From contig CM035413.1 in NCBI GenBank assembly GCA_020310875.1, positions 182,581,118 to 182,645,117 of the forward strand: 64,000 nucleotides of DNA, written 5' to 3'. Below are positions 32,816-45,834 of this stretch, piece after piece. This DNA comes from Ceratopteris richardii (taxonomy: Eukaryota; Streptophyta; Polypodiopsida; Polypodiales; Pteridaceae). A program made the position numbers and the translations under genes. Within the stretch, counting starts at the first letter, position 1. Every line of letters starts with the position of its first letter. Below the pieces are notes generated by a model, which was given only the letters and a program-made list of their open reading frames with translations, ran no database searches and was not told the DNA's origin.

Positions 32816-33778
32816 GAAGCACTCAGAGGAATGGGGAATACTACAATAGATCAAATCATTCACGCTTTGTTGAAGAAGAGCTTAATTTCGAATGTAACCA
32901 AGGTTTCCATAGCATAGGGTTTGCCAAATTAGTCACTTTAGACCACCTGTATCAACTCTTTTGGTCATAACGTGAGCATACAACCTCCAAATTCAAAGTT
33001 TTTTGTTACTATGGGTTGCTCTCTAAGAGCTCTTTCTAGAGCGTCTTGTAATGCACCTTTTGACTTCAGTTCAATCCCTTTTTAGAGCTTCAAGTTTAAC
33101 CATTCATCATCATCAACCCTCATTCAAGCAACTTGTTGAGGCAACACCTATTGGGAGAACATTGGAAAGCTATTGGAAAGGATTTTGGACCATGTCTAGC
33201 ACTTGCACACACCTGATATTATCTTTTGGATATTTAGATAAGTTTCTTAGTCAATTATTATGCATTCATGCTTTCTTTTTGCTTCATATTCCATATAGAA
33301 CATGCAATTCTACATAGCATCTATAGTATACACATAGTAAGGATGTTGCATAGTATTGTACAGTGCATGAATTATGGTTTGCAAGAATAGATGAGTATTT
33401 TCTTGCAAGATTCGTGAGGAAAGAACAAGAAATTTGTCAAGGTGTGTAATCCCCTTCGATCTATTTTTTGTTAGATTGTGAGTATCGACATTGTTATCGT
33501 GGAAATTACTTGTCAAGTACTTAGTATAATTTTTCCAATTTTTAAAATTACACTGTTATGATGCCATAAATTACTAGAATTCATGATGCATATGCAATAA
33601 AGAATAAAACATACTAAAAATTTCTTTTTTTAGCATTTTTATTTGAGCAAAGGACTATGACTTGTCTGTTTTCCACTGCCACTTATTTACTTTAGGTTGC
33701 ATAGAGTGTACTATCTGAAAAAACAAAAAAATAATAAAAATCAGAAAGTTATAAATTGAGCGCAATCAATATCCTAGT
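32816..33778 (+). other. Leader of element H, non-coding
   Basis: About 960 bp between LTR and gag, AT-rich. I could not find a convincing primer site. No feature recognised. Confidence 0.35.
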
Positions 33779-34860
33779 ATGGAACCAAGACCATCATCAC
33801 CCACTAGGAGAGATACACTCATGGAAGAGCACCCCGCAAATCCCATTCAGACCATGAGTAATAGGACTACCAATCTAGAGAGTGTAGTCCATGATATCTT
33901 GGAACACATGTCTGATTCTAAGAAAGAGGAAGATGTGCATGATCTTGACCTACCAATGATGGAGGTAGATGCTCTGGATGAGCATCAAACTCCAAAGCAC
34001 CCTAGAGATAGCATTTTAGTTAGAGGGGCCAGATGGAAGCTTAAGGATGTTAAGCCGCCTAGATACCATGGCTCGACTAGTGATAGGACTACTGATGCTA
34101 TTGAGTAGTGGCTCAGCAAGTGGGAGCAGTGCTTCTGCTTATGCCATATCATGGACGATAGGCATAAGATTTAGCAGGCCATGTTTAACCTTATGGACAT
34201 CGCCTATAGGTGGTGGCACAAAATAGAACATGATAAGGAGGGCCCCTACACTCGGGATCATTTCAAGATCTTATTCTATAATAATTTTGTACCACATGAT
34301 GAGAGGTCTAGAGTGCTAGACACCCGGTTCTTCATAAGTCAAAAGATTCAAATAGTTTAGGAGTACGCAGATAAGTATATAGAGGTGCTTCTTAAAGTGT
34401 GTGATACTATCCTTGAGTTTCTTCAAGTCTACAAGTTTATCTTGGTACTTGGAGAAACTATTAGAACATTGGTGAGGAAGGAAAGATATCAATCCTTGGC
34501 ACAAGACATGGCGATGGCATTAGTCTATGAGGATGGCCATATGGGCACAAGCTCCCAAGGTCACAGGTCCTCATGGTCTTAGGTAAGTCAATCTTTCCAC
34601 ACACCTACTTCTGGCTCGATCAGTGCACAACCTTGAAGAGAGGCTAAGCATGTACATATGATCAAGATAGTTGCAGGAGGTAAAAGGAAAGTGTCTGCTC
34701 TAGCTGGGAGGGCTTATAATAAGTCTATTCTTATGGCTCAGCAAAAACAAAAGGCAATGAAAGAGGGGTTATGCTATGGGTGTCTAGGGAAGCACCTCGT
34801 CAAGAACTGTCTTCATAAAAAGAAGATAGCAGCCACCATAGTCATAAATCCCACTTAGGT
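33779..34860 (+). pseudogene. Element H gag remnant
   Basis: It starts MEPRPSSPTRRDT and has the gag-core blocks KPPRYHGSTSDRTTDAIE, IAYRWWHKIE and FVPHDERSRVLD. A single zinc knuckle, CYGCLGKHLVKNC (C-x2-C-x4-H-x4-C), lies near 34770. This is typical chromoviral gag order. Broken. Confidence 0.75.
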
Positions 34861-35059
34861 TAGGAGTGATGATGATGAGGAATTTGGAGATTCCCCATCT
34901 CCAATGTCATCTTCCATAGTGTCCATGATGGTCAAACACTGGGTCAACACATAATGTCATTAGTTCCCGACTAGTCAAGAGGTTAAATCTAGAGACTCTG
35001 TAGTCAGACGTGATTGGTAAAAGCTACCAAGTTGCTTAACATTGATTGTAAGTTTATTT

Positions 35060-37392
35060 ATTTTCTTTATTTTATGCACTCATTATGTATTATGATGGAT
35101 GATTTTGTTCATGATTTCTTAGTGTATGGTAGGATTGTGCATGAGCATGAGAATCATCTTTGATTAGTATTGAATGTTTTAAGAGAGAATAAGATGTATG
35201 TAAATCCGGAGAAGACTCAGCAGTTTCTTTTGAGGATAGAGTATATAGGGCATGTGGTTTTGTCCAATGGGGTTCAGATGGATCCCAAGAAGGTCTCAGT
35301 TATTCTAGCTTGGCCTACTCGTCAGGATGAGGGGTAATTACTGTCATTTCTAAGACTTTTCGATTTCTATCATAAATTCATCTCTTCATATTCGTTGATA
35401 GTAGTGCCTATGACAAACTTACTTCAAGGAAAATTTCCATTTGCATGGAAGCAAGAGCAGCCAGATAGTTTTGATACTCTAAAACAAGCTATTTCAAAGG
35501 TTCCTATACTCAAAGTGGTAGATCATAGAAACCCTTTGAGTTAGAGACAGATGCTAGTGGCATAACTGTAGAGGCATTTTTGAGCCAAGATGGCAGGCCA
35601 ATAGCTTTTGAAAGCAAGAAATCGAGTAGTGCACAACACAATTGTCTAGTGCATGAATATGAGTTATATGTAGTGGTGCATGCACTTAAAGTCTGGAGAC
35701 ACTATCTTTATGGTGCAGAATTTAAGGTATACACAGATCACCATACACTCAAGTAGATTTGTAGTCAGCAAGATCTTCGAGGTAGCCAGGCTCATTGGGC
35801 TGAGCTCATGTAAGAGTTTCACATGGAAATCTTGTATAGAAGAGGCAAAGAGAATATAGTAGCAGATGCATTTTCATGGATAATGTATCAAATGAGCTTT
35901 ACAATTATAGAAAGCTCATTGCTTCAAGAGATAAAGGAAGCACAAGTGGAAGATCCACATTTATTATAGATTATTAGAGCCATCAGTGATGACTCTATCA
36001 TAGGAGCCAAGGTAGTTCTATTTGTTTCTCCACCTAGCAAAGCGAACAAGTCCATTTTGTATTCCAATTTCTCACAGGAGAATGGAATAGTAAAAAAGAA
36101 AGGAAAGCTTTTTGTACCAAATTCTTGGGATTTGAGAAGAAAATTCATGCATGATAACCATGATGTACCTTGTGGAAGACATCCTAGTGCTGACAAGATA
36201 ATACAACTTGTTATAAGAACATTCTGGTGGCCTAGATTAGCTAGAGATGTCCACACTTATGTTGAACAATGATTTATGTGTCGAGTCAACAAGGCAGAAA
36301 GGGTAAAGACACTAGGTCTTTTGCATCCTTTACAGATTCCAGATCATCATTGGGACAATGTATCCATGGAATTCATAGTCGGGCTACTACAGACCCAAAG
36401 AAAGTGGGATAATATCCTAATTGTGGTAGATAGATTGAGCAAGATGGCTCATTTCATACCCACATAGGAAATGACGGAGTTTTTTATCTAGCATGTCTTT
36501 AGATTGCATGGGTTATCAACATCCATACTTTCGAATAGGGATGTGAGATTCACAAGAAACTTCTGGAAGTTTGTATTTGACAAACTGAAAGTGTCATTAA
36601 AGATGTGTAGTGGTAATTATCCTCAGATAGATGGTCAAACCAAGCAAGTCAACCAGATTCACAAGGACATGCTAAGGGCATATGTGTTTGAGAGGCAGAT
36701 AGATTGGGATAGTTATCTGCCACTTGTAGAGTTCACTTATAACAATAGGCCTCATAAGGTGAAAGGAATGTCTCCTTTTGAGATGAATTATGGCATGAAT
36801 CCTAATGCTCCGAGTACCATAGCAATGCCAAAACAATTTCCTAGTGCTTCAGAGTTTTTAACGAACCTCCAAGCAAATTTAGAAATAGCTAAAGCCAAGA
36901 TGCAGCAAGCAGCTAATAGGGCAAAAGAGTATGCTAATAGGAAGAGATCTCCTAGATCCTTTGAGGAAGGAGAGAGAGTCTTTCTTTAGGTACCAGTTAG
37001 ATCTACTTCACTCTCCACAGGGAAGTGTAGTAAGCTTTCACCAAGGTTTTGTGGACCTTGGAAGATAGTTAAAAAGTTAAGTGATGTTGCATACCGATTA
37101 GAGTTTCTTCTAGATTGTAGAGTCCATTTAGTGTTTCATGTCAATAAACTTCGGAAATATATTTCTAGGGAGGATAATCTAATAGAGGGTATTGTTTCTT
37201 TGCAAGAAAGTGATAACACAGATCATTCTTTAGATAGGATACTAGATCAGAGACAAAAACGGTTGAGGAACCATGTCATCTAGGACTATCTAGTAGCTTG
37301 GAGAGGATTAGCACTTACTGACTCTACTTGGGAATCGGAAGCTCTGGTTCACAAGTACTTTTACTCATTGATCATTGAGGACAATGATCTTT
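35060..37392 (+). pseudogene. Element H pol remnant: RT, RNase H, integrase, chromodomain
   Basis: The RT end (GIVHEHENHL-like sequence, MYVNPEKTQQFLL, GHVVLSNGVQMDP) lies at 35100-35340, with the RT front missing. RNase H scraps follow to 35880. The integrase has a zinc region (HDVPCGRHPSADKI) near 36160 and core sequence (WDNVSMEFIVGLLQ, VVDRLSKMAHF, SNRDVRFT, YPQIDGQTKQVNQ) at 36350-36660. A chromodomain (LVAWRGLALTDSTWE) lies near 37290-37350. This order defines a chromovirus. Broken with many breaks. Confidence 0.82.
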
Positions 37393-37407
37393 AGAAGGGA
37401 GAGAGAG

Positions 37408-37662
37408 TGTCACACATTGGTCCATATGGATCATATTGGTTCATAGGGATCATTCCATGTGTGTGTGGGACAAGGGCCAACTGTAGCCAAGGTCCCAAGT
37501 TTGGGGGATATCATAAGGTATTTGGTAGTAATGGGAATGAGTGTCGCATGATGTAGACATGGTGACACTAGACCATTCTAGATCATTGCTATTTTTAGAA
37601 TACAAGAGGGTATATATGGATGGGAGGAGAGTTACACACACATCTTTCAAGTCTTTCTCCCA
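37408..37662 (+). repeat. 3' LTR of element H
   Basis: TGTCACACATTGG to TTTCTCCCA, 255 bp, preceded by the purine tract GAAGGGAGAGAGAG (about 37394-37407). The right border is fixed by the AATTT duplication and resumption of element I RNase H. It holds TATATATG near 37611. Confidence 0.7.
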
Positions 37663-37667
37663 AATTT

Positions 37668-38160
37668 TAATGGCACCAAATTGGAACCTTCTTTCCACAT
37701 CCATGTCAATGCTAGCCTTAAAGTGCTATCTTGATAAAATTGAATTCACTATACCAATCCCTTGTTATGTAGGGTCAAGCAAGACTATGAAATTTAGAAA
37801 ATAGGAGACCCTAACCATCGTGTTTGCATTCGAGAAGCTCCCACACTACTTACTTGGTGTCAAGTTTTTAGTAATAATTGTTCAACTAGCTTTGAAATAC
37901 TTACTAAACAAACGTTAGGTTACTAGAAGAATGTTGGAGTGGCTATTACTAATTCAAGAGTTCTATTTCAAACTATAAATTTGACTTGGGTGTCACCATG
38001 TCATGGCTGACCATATGTCTCGCATGGTTGTAGAGCCATCACCCATGTGTGGAATTTTGGATGACTTTCTAGATGCCAAGCTGCTTGTTGTCGACAATCG
38101 TGCACTTAGTATTGGGAACTATGCAACCTCTTGGCCACTAGACCATTTCACTTGTTAGTA
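37668..38160 (+). pseudogene. Element I RNase H remnant
   Basis: Translation in pieces shows APNWNLLSTSMSMLA (compare P-D-W-x-x-P-F-H-x-H-V-D-A-S), KPNVTGRMLEWLLLIQEF and MADHMSRMV, the usual gypsy RNase H blocks in order. It follows the RT part across element H. Many breaks. Confidence 0.75.
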
Positions 38161-38849
38161 GTCGGTGTGGGGACCACTTTTCTTGTAACAAAAAAATTAT
38201 CATTTTCAATGTAATTAAATGGAGATTTATGGAGATGCTAAGAGTTTTCGAAAACTGTCAATCTCTATTATTCTGTATTTGGGAAGTTCAGAATGGTGTA
38301 AGCCCTTACGAAGAAGTACGGTGTCATATCTTATGCATAGATTTTGAAAGTGGCGAATACAAATTGTGCAGATATGCAGATACAAAAAATGGATGAAGTC
38401 TATATTCTTTGAAGTACGATTGTAAAAATGATACTGTGATGTAACCACACTCATACTTTATAATCAAGAAGTTACTTGCTGTTATGGAAGTACGATTCTG
38501 AGCACATATTGTGGTTTGAATCATCTCTGTTTATAATCAATGTTATGATGAGTAATGTGGAAAAGAAACACATGTTTATGATTATTATATATTTGTAAAT
38601 CCCTGTTCTCGAACCTATAAGTTGGGGTACTATTAGTCTATGGGCAACCAGTATGCTCAACATTATGGAGACCATGAAAGGATGTACATGGGGATTGTCT
38701 ATTGGATTGAGTTCTTATCTTTAGAAACTTTATTTTAGTGAGTGTGATGGTGCCGGAGACCTACCGCACTATGAAGATGTACATGGGGATTGTCGATTGG
38801 ATTGAGTTCTTATCTTTAGAAACTTTATTTTAGTTACTATGATGGTGCT
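38161..38849. other. Non-coding stretch with a 95-bp tandem duplication
   Basis: No reading frame or retroelement motif recognised. 38681-38737 (GATGTACATGGGGATTGTCT onward) recurs at 38776-38832 with about one mismatch, period 95 bp. The rest is AT-rich with no visible feature. Confidence 0.6.
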
Positions 38850-39014
38850 TAGGTTCCAAGGCTTATTTGGGGACTCAAACGGAATCTAAAAATTATGAAA
38901 ATTGGTAGGATGATACTTCTAATACTCCTCAAGCTGAAGGACTCCTTGGCTTGAACAAATGGAGTTATAAAAATACAAAATGGTATTAACAAGGGTTTCC
39001 TTGCATGCCAGCTT
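38850..39014 (-). repeat. Truncated A-type gypsy LTR
   Basis: The minus strand matches the first ~170 bp of the element A LTR, including the conserved core region (38925-38949) and TTTGAGTCCCCAAATAAGCC-like sequence. It may be the start of element D's 3' LTR, cut off from D's pol by element J, or an independent scrap. Confidence 0.7.
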
Positions 39015-39090
39015 GATGGTGTCTTTGTGAGCTTTCAAAAATTGTGAGCTACTCAAAAGAGGTTGTCAATGTTGGTTATGAGTAACGGAA

Positions 39091-39649
39091 TGGAAGGGGT
39101 CTGTAAAGACAGAGGCCCTATGCTTGTTTCCCAAAATTACTTCACAACACAATATACCAACATTCAAGATTTTATCAAGAATTGGTATCTCATTCTCGAT
39201 CCTTACGGTTCATCATTTTAATTCTATCAGAGTCTGCCAAACACACTGTACCAGACTATTAGTAACGTAATACCGAATTACCTCAGAACCCTTTTTCCGA
39301 ATACACACTACTATAACATTTAACAGTAGTTCAACCTTCACCGAATAGCGCTCACAATCCTACAAACCGAAAACACAAGAGGACTCAACAGTTTCAGACA
39401 CACAGTGTTGAAGACTAACAAACACTGGAGATAACCATTATTGTAGCCAAATCTCACCGTACAAGTACAGATCTCAATACTAAGGACAACACAATCCTGC
39501 ACAATGTTTTAAGGGACACTACCATAGTTACACAGACTTCACCAAACAATTGGCAGAACATTTCAAGAAAGAGGGACACCACGATATACGTACTTAACAG
39601 AACAATCACCACAGAGACCCGCAGAACGACTCTCTCAGACAATAGTCTT
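39091..39649 (-). repeat. Inverted partial LTR of the J family
   Basis: Minus-strand match to the 3' part of the J LTR (48378-48939), ending at the same ...CCCTTCCA terminus. Its inner end meets J's own left LTR head to head. The inner 279 bp (39371-39649) and 39849-40126 form the arms of a large inverted repeat. Confidence 0.85.
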
Positions 39650-40126
39650 TGTCGTTACTGTGTGTCGAGTTGGCTAATTTGGAGTACTGTGTTTCATTTT
39701 TGTGTTGTATTATCGACACTTGTTTGGGTTGCTGTAGTGTTTGCTTGTCTAATTTCTGAGTATTCTGAGTATATTGTGCATATCCGTGTTCGTTGTCTAT
39801 TGATCTCTGTTGCGGCTGTGAGTTTTATTTACATCTAGTAGATCGTCAGACTATTGTTTGAGAGAGTCGTTCTGCGGATCTCTATGGTGATTGTTCTGTT
39901 AAGTACGTATATCATGGTGTCCCTCTTTCTTGAAATGATCTGCCAATTGTTTGGTGAAGTCTGTGTAACTATGGTAGTGTCCCTAAAAACGTTGTGCAGG
40001 ATTGTGTTGTCCTCACTATTGAGATCTGTACTTGTACGGTGAGATTTGGCTACAGTAATGGTTATCTCCAGTGTGTGTTAGTCTTCAACACTGTGTGTCT
40101 CAAAACTGTTGAGTCCTCCTGTGTTT
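39650..40126 (+). repeat. Left LTR of element J, incomplete
   Basis: TTACTGTGTGTCGAGTTGGC to GAGTCCTCCTGTGTTT matches 48200-48657 by eye at over nine bases in ten. Both its beginning and its end, compared with the right LTR, are missing. Confidence 0.8.
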
Positions 40127-40779
40127 AAGGTAGTTGGTGAAACCATGGCCTCAAGTTAAATTCTCAAAAAACCCCTGAGACGGTGGCCGAAAAATGATAT
40201 GCCAGTTCCAAACCATGCGATCTATTAAGCTGTTTTACCCATTAAAGAAAAATTGCAAAAAAGCGAGATAGAAAGCTGCAGGCACGGAATATTCAGCTTG
40301 CAATAGAACAAGGAGGGTGCAAGAAGATAAGCCGAGCGGAAGAGATGTTGTGCCAGTTACCCTAGTCAGTACTAAAGGAGAGCGCGCTTGCACTGGACGA
40401 GCAAGCAGGATCACAGAAAAAGGAATTTACATTTTTCGTAGTACGTGAGACGACCTGATCAGAAAAGAGGTGGACAAGAGAGGATATATATGCAAATTCT
40501 GGGTAGGGAAGTCGGCCTTTTGCCACAGAACACATGGAAACGTGAAGGGCACAACTCAGAGAACTCGAGAGTGGAAAATGAAACTGAACGAAAAAGGGTC
40601 ATACAAAAGCTTGGGAGATCGTAGTCGCTGTCGACAAATGTATAACTCGCAGAAGAGAGCGCATGAAAAAGGTTCAAGGAAGTCGATGGAGTAGCACGAC
40701 TCCAAAAATCGAGCACTCGGTTTTCTGTTCGGATCAAGACTCGCGAGTCGCAGGCCGCGAGGTGGATGATACACAGAAA
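40127..40779 (+). other. Leader of element J
   Basis: Purine-rich non-coding sequence before gag. No sure primer site was seen, and no other feature is recognised. Confidence 0.35.
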
Positions 40780-42297
40780 AGCAGTGCTCAGTCCATTTTT
40801 GCAGAGATTCAGGCTAAAGAAGAATCTGTATACCAACATTTGAGGCAGTTACCTCCAGCACATGCCAACCTACCGGATGACGTTATCACTCAATGGTTTA
40901 TCAATGGTTTGACTCTGCAACTCAAACAGATTATGTTCATACGCTGTGTAGGAGCTATGACGCTAGATGTAGTGATTGCAATGGCTTTGCAGCTGGAAAA
41001 CAAGGTTGGAGGATTTACAGAAGACTTGGAATGGTTAAAAGCAAATAAAAATCTTGTAGAAGATCCGACCAGACAAATGTTCTGCACCACATGCAAGAAT
41101 TCAGGGCACACTAGTGCCACTTGTGCACTTAATCAGTTGTTTTGCGCTATCTGCAACACGATCGGACATACCACCAAAAACTATGCATACAACGCCAAAG
41201 TGCAGGGAACCACAACTGTCAATGCTATTATACAGGAACCAGGATAGCCAGCCAATCATTATGTACCTCCGCAAACGAGAAACAATCAGCAACAAGGCTA
41301 TCAAAATTACAGAGGAAAGTGAAATAATAACTACAATGCAAATCGCTGGCAGGCCGGACCAACACAGGAAAATACTAATTTGCCACTACCTCGCTGCCAT
41401 TTTTGCGGTGAATTTGGTCACATTAGAAGATTTTGTAAGGATGTAGTTGAGTATGATCAGAAGAAGAAAGAACGTCAAAACCCTATGACTAATATGGTAC
41501 AAATCACACCAGTAGAAATGCAAGCTGCAGTAATTCAGACACGATCCAGTAAGCAACTGCAACCAGCAGCAGAAGTCTTTCAACCAGGCATACGTGAACA
41601 ACAAAGGATGTATGATAAGGCAAGTCAATGGACCACCGCCGAGCCTCCAGTGTTTCCAGATCCTATTCCGGTGACCCAAGCTCTGTTAACCAAGGAAGGA
41701 ACACAAAAACAAGATTCTAATTCAGTAGCAGGCACATCATCTTCAGTAGAAACATCATCTTCAGCCAGCGCATCATCTTCAGAATCAACGAAAAACACAA
41801 TTCAATCACATAAGGCCTGGGAAATTTTATCTAAAGCATCCATTACTCTTCCTCTTGGCCAATTACTTGCACTAGTACCAGGAGTTCGACAACAATTCCA
41901 ACAACAGTTCAGTCTTGTACCTTCTTGCATTCCAGCAACAACGACAGTGCAACCGGAACCTGATTCTACGGTCGATCATTTGGTTCCTTTAATTACGGTA
42001 TGGTATAAAAATCATAAAATTACACAGGTACTAATTGATGGAGGATCTGGTGTCAACATTGCTACTGCCACACTGTGTAAAAAGCTAGGATGGACCGAAA
42101 TCAAACCAGTTCAGTTTTTTGTCAGAATGGCCGACCAATCAAGAGTCCATCCAGTAGGACTTGTCCGAAAAGTGCCAATCACTTTGAAGGGTACAACATT
42201 TAAGATGACCTTTGTCGTCCTGGAATTACCGGAATCCACCCTTGAGTATAATCTTCTTTTTGGCCGTCCTTGGCTGAAGCAAGCTAAGGTCATATAA
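40780..42297 (+). pseudogene. Element J gag and protease region
   Basis: The gag core end (YQHLRQLPPAHANLPDDVIT, WFINGLTLQLKQ) is followed by classic knuckles CTTCKNSGHTSATC near 41080 and CHFCGEFGHIRRFC near 41395, plus a weaker one between. The retropepsin motif LIDGGSGVNIAT is near 42040 and the closing LLFGRPW near 42254. Part of a broken element. Confidence 0.85.
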
Positions 42298-45200
42298 GAT
42301 TGGTGTGAACAAGAACTCACTTTCAAAGATAATAATCGTAAATATGTGGTAAAACTAGATGCTATACAGCCTTGCAAATTGCATGCTTTTCTGTATTTTG
42401 CAGAACCAGTTCATATGTTAGATGGGTTGTCAGATGATGAAGAAGAAGAGTTTCTGAAGAATAATATTGATTTGATCTCCCTAGGAACTGTTGATCTACA
42501 ATCTGTTGTAGATAATTGGAATCCCGCAGTTTGTACAATGATGCATGTAATAAAAGAAGATAAGAAAGAAGATACCACTGCTATAGATGACGCTGATCTA
42601 CAATAACTTTTTAAGCCAGCTGACGATACAAAGAAGCCCCGACAATTTTATGTCCCAGAGGATCAATTGATCACCTATAATTTAGGGGATGAGGACCATC
42701 CGCGTCCTATCAAGATAAGGGAAAGACTACCGGAATTATTTCAAGTAGACTTAGTCAAGCTACTCCGAGAGTTCTCTGATGTTTTTGCATGGGATTACAA
42801 AGATATGAAAGGTTTGGACCCTCACATCTATCAACACAGGGTCATGCTAAAGTCGGAAGCAAAGCCAATCAAGCAACCCAGCTACCGGATGAATCCGAAC
42901 TATCCATCACAGGTAAAGGCAGAACTTGATAGGCTACTCAAAGTCGGATTCATTGTACTAGTAGAGCATGCTGAATGGATCTCACCAATTGTTATTGTTC
43001 CTAAAAAGAATAAGCAACTGCGAATTTGTGTGGACTACCCGAAACTGAACGCAGCTACTGTGCCTGATCCATTTCCACTACCTTTTCTTGACACGATGCT
43101 TGATAGAGTAGCGGACATGAAATGTATTCATTCCTAGATGGATACAGTGGGTATAATCAAGTTAGAATGGCTGAGCAGGATATACCGAAGACCGCCTTCA
43201 TTACCAATTGGGGTGTTTTTGCTTGTACTGTAATGTGGTTTGGATTAAGAAATGCCCCAAGTACTTTTCAGAGGTGTATGCAGGAAATATTCTCCCCTTA
43301 CCTTACCTCGTTTATGCAAGTTTATCTTGAGGATTTTTTGTTATTTGGAAAAATGGTAGCACACTTGTTCCATTTACGGTGTTGCTTTGAGAAGTGTAGA
43401 GAATACAGACTCTTTTTGAACCCAAACAAATCCGTGTTTGCGGTTTCCTGTGGAAAGCTACTTGGTCACATCATATCTGCACAAGGTATACAGGTGGATC
43501 CAGATAAAATTACAGCTGTGTTAAAAGCACTTGTGCTCACTACACCTAAGGAAGTGATGCGCTTCATGGGCCAAGTAAGATGGCATGGTCGGCACTTACG
43601 GTGGCTTGCTCATTTGGCAATACCACTGAACAAGTTAATAACCAAAACTCCTCGACAATTTGAGAGGACTCAGGAATGCCAAATTGCTTTTGATAGTCTA
43701 AAGGGATTACTAACACAGGTTCCAATCCTACAGCCTCCTGACTGGGATCGTCCATTTCACATATTTGTTGATGCTTCAGATATTGCCATTGCCAGTGTTT
43801 TAATGCAACACACCGATAAGTGGTTTCGGCCTGTGTACTATGCCAGGCGAAGGCTTGCTCCTGCTGAGAAGAATTACTCTGTAACCGAAAGGGAATGTAT
43901 GGGTTTAGTATACTCAGTCAAGAAATTTAGGCATTATTTGCTTAGCCGAAAATTTACTTTTCACATAGATCATGCTGCACTTGTCTACCTGGTACGGCAA
44001 CAACATCTAGGTGGTCGATTAGCGCGATGGGTTCTGCTCTTACAAGAATTTGATTACGAAATGATTCATAGGCCCGGTAGTTCACATGCCTTAGCAGATT
44101 TCCTTTCTCGTTTAGATTTCGGTGAAGCTCCGGTCGGTGTAGATGACACAACACCAGTGATTTATGTTTCTGAACCAACTAATGAAGAAATTGCAAACCC
44201 ACCTATGCCATCTACATATTATGATCAGATATTAACTTTTCTTACTGATGGATGCCTTCCTTCTCAAGCTTCTCCTGCAATGCGTAGGAAGGTTGCAGTG
44301 TACAGTCGCAAATTTCGGTTAATTGCTGGGGAATTATGCTATATGGATCACACTAGAATTTTACTTCGTTGTATCCCTCCACACAAAGTTGATTCAGTTA
44401 TTACTTTGGCTCACTTAATTCCTTCCGGTGGCCATTTTGCTGCAGATTTAACACACCGAAAAATTCTTCAAAGCGGACTTTGGTGGCCTACTATGTACAG
44501 GGATGTATTGCAGTTTTTCAAAAAGTGTGATAATTGTCAGAGATCTGGACAGCCCTTGCAGCACCATTTTTTCCCTCTACAACCTGTCTTGCCATTAGAA
44601 CCTTTTCAAAAGTGGGGTCTAGACTTTATCGGACCTATTACACCACCAGCAATACTCAGCAATAATCGTTATATTCTAACTTGTACAGACTATGCAACCA
44701 GATGGGCAGAAGCTTGGGCTTTAAAGTCTGCCACAGCTGTTTCGGTAGCAAAGTGTCTAATGAAAGATATCTTTCCACGTTTTGGCTTACCTCTGGAGCT
44801 TGTTACAGATCAAGGCACTCATTTTGTTAACAATCTAATGAAAGTACTTACACATTCTTTTCAGATCACGCATAAATTGAGTTCACCATATTATCCTCGT
44901 GCAAATGGTTTGGCTGAGAGTACGAACAAGACCCTAGTGAATATGCTTCGAAAACTGATTCTGGAAGCACCGAAAAGATGGGATCAACTGTTACCTGCAG
45001 TATTATGGGCATACAGGACTACCTATAAGGTAGCAACAGGTCTAACACCCTTCAAACTAGCTTATGGATTCGAAGCCATAGCACCCATGGAAATTATTGT
45101 GCCAAGCTTACGTGTGGCTCTCACTCAGAAATTAATACCAGAAGATTCTTTATCATTTTGGCTAGATACACTCAGAGAACTGGATGAGCACCGATGGCAA

Positions 45201-45344
45201 AGTTTTCTGACTATGCAGGAAGTACAGCTAAGACAAGCTCGAACACATGATCGCTATCTAAAGACCCTAGTTTTTACGGTAGGACAAGTTGTACTATTTT
45301 ACAATGCAAAGTCGAATCGCTCTGCTAGCAAATTCAAGTTATGA
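42298..45344 (+). pseudogene. Element J RT, RNase H and integrase region
   Basis: RT blocks include VFAWDYKDMKGLDP, WISPIVIVPKKN, FLDGYSGYNQVRM and FGLRNAPSTFQRC. Ty3-type RNase H (FVDASDIAIASVL, IDHAALVYLV, LADFLSRLD) lies at 43750-44130. A single integrase zinc module (AHLIPSGGHFAAD ... CDNCQ) lies near 44410-44540. The integrase core (WGLDFIGPI, TDQGTHFVNN, AESTNKTL) lies at 44610-44940. Part of a broken element. Confidence 0.88.
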
Positions 45345-45834
45345 TGGTTTGGCCCCTACCGGATTTCTAAACAAGTGGGCCCAACAACATTTCAGTTGAC
45401 TACTTTGACCGGAAGTCCTCTTCCGAAAGTCATGAACGGTTCGAAGCTGCGGCCGTATCAACAAACATCTAACCCGCACTGAAATGTTTCGCGGTTGGCC
45501 GCATCTTTTGGCGTTCTCTTTTCTTTCCTTCTCTTTTCTTTTCTTTCCTTTTGTTTTTGCGTGCTTAAAATAATAAGTATGTAAATATCCGCGTTTTGAT
45601 ACCTAATTATGTCAATAGCCGCCCTGCCCTTTCCAGCTACTCATACATGCACACCAAAGTTAAGAAGTTATCATCTCAACGTTGCAGGATGATTAGTGAT
45701 TTTGATTGCTCCCCACTACAGTGCATCTACTTAACCTTCTCCATTTTGCCGAAAATCGCTATTGTGTTTGCGTGATTTGTGTGACTGTGTATACCCTGTG
45801 CGTTTGCGTTTTGTGCTTGCTATCATCGTGCGCG

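Larger units (their letters stand above)
32351..37662 (+). mobile_element. Element H: Ty3/gypsy chromovirus nested in I
   Basis: LTR-like ends TGTCAAGCATTGG (32351) and TGTCACACATTGG (37408), gag with a zinc knuckle, RT/RH, integrase and a C-terminal chromodomain. Target duplications AATTT flank it at 32346-32350 and 37663-37667. The LTRs are strongly diverged and unequal in length, so it is old. Many breaks, more than ten. Confidence 0.82.
31430..38160 (+). mobile_element. Element I: old gypsy pol remnant interrupted by element H
   Basis: Only RT and RNase H parts remain, at 31430-32350 and 37663-38160. The two halves join in reading order across H once one copy of AATTT is discounted. No LTRs were found. 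Many breaks. Confidence 0.75.

Noticed and set aside
38161-38680. Small minus-strand frames as a host gene
   Set aside because: Short, overlapping, no domain, no splice structure that I can see, and AT-rich composition.
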